The notes beneath the pieces are model-generated. The model saw nothing but the letters and a program-made list of their open reading frames with translations, was not told where the DNA came from and ran no database searches. DNA of 64,000 nucleotides, from contig NZ_CP150667.1 in NCBI RefSeq assembly GCF_038024065.1, positions 3,355,501 to 3,419,500 on the forward strand, in the 5' to 3' direction. The DNA comes from Polaribacter sejongensis (lineage in GTDB: Bacteria > Bacteroidota > Bacteroidia > Flavobacteriales > Flavobacteriaceae). This document shows, piece by piece, positions 63,985-64,000 of this stretch. The translations under genes were made by a program, and so were the position numbers. How positions within the stretch are numbered: position 1 is the stretch's first letter; each line of letters starts with the position of its first letter.

Positions 63985-64000
63985 AGAATAATAACCAGTT

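Overview
The window looks like a chromosome segment of a low-GC marine Flavobacteriaceae bacterium (Bacteroidota), probably Polaribacter-like. The evidence is AT-rich codon use, TAnnTTTG -7 promoter boxes, a SusC/SusD pair, a hybrid two-component regulator of the HTCS type, a type IX secretion C-terminal domain, the TamL/TamB pair, and lipoproteins with short SCS/SCSE-type lipoboxes. The genus is an inference; no search was run.

Layout. 1-1750: end of a lemA gene and two TPM-domain genes, closed by a strong terminator. 1865-2710: an uncharacterised lipoprotein. 2719-10191: a divergent unit with a membrane histidine kinase/receiver/AraC regulator on the minus strand, facing a T9SS-sorted beta-helix protein, a lipoprotein and a small exported protein. 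The two promoters of this unit carry the same direct repeats at a 20-bp period. 10514-23707, all minus: envelope genes (DUF423, a phosphoesterase/kinase-like/beta-barrel fusion, TamL and TamB) with a MocA-like and XdhC-like pair between them. 23868-30967, all minus: a redox-repair block of MsrB, MsrA, a Grx-Grx-thioredoxin reductase fusion, a small Grx, SelO, an aldo/keto reductase, a second MsrA and a hydrolase-OsmC fusion. 31159-32361: an HD hydrolase fused to a Pycsar-type transmembrane effector. 32358-37794: a GAF-containing protein and the GTPases Der and Era around a small membrane protein. 37973-38340: two identical initiator tRNA genes with duplicated leaders, followed by about 800 bases of degraded sequence.

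39140-63908, all plus, is a xylan and xylose utilisation locus. The first half carries xylulokinase, xylose isomerase, a sugar/H+ symporter, transketolase and a transaldolase-like enzyme, which take xylose into the pentose phosphate pathway. The second half carries a DUF5060 glycosidase, an HTCS sensor, a predicted 29-residue membrane peptide translationally coupled to a GH3 beta-xylosidase with a PA14 insert, SusC, SusD, a lipoprotein with two tandem carbohydrate-binding modules, and a GH10 xylanase lipoprotein. The model is surface cleavage of xylan by GH10, capture by SusD and the module protein, import through SusC, trimming by GH3, and metabolism of xylose. A 61-bp promoter block shared by the xylulokinase gene and the DUF5060 gene links the two halves into one regulon.

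The best candidates for undescribed biology are the phased-repeat regulon at 4989-8561, the tandem glutaredoxin-thioredoxin reductase fusion next to SelO, the HD-Pycsar effector without a neighbouring cyclase, the micro-ORF leading the xylan operon, the terminator-like hairpin in front of the TTG-started xylulokinase gene, and the cloverleaf-like intergenic repeat at 40633-40720.
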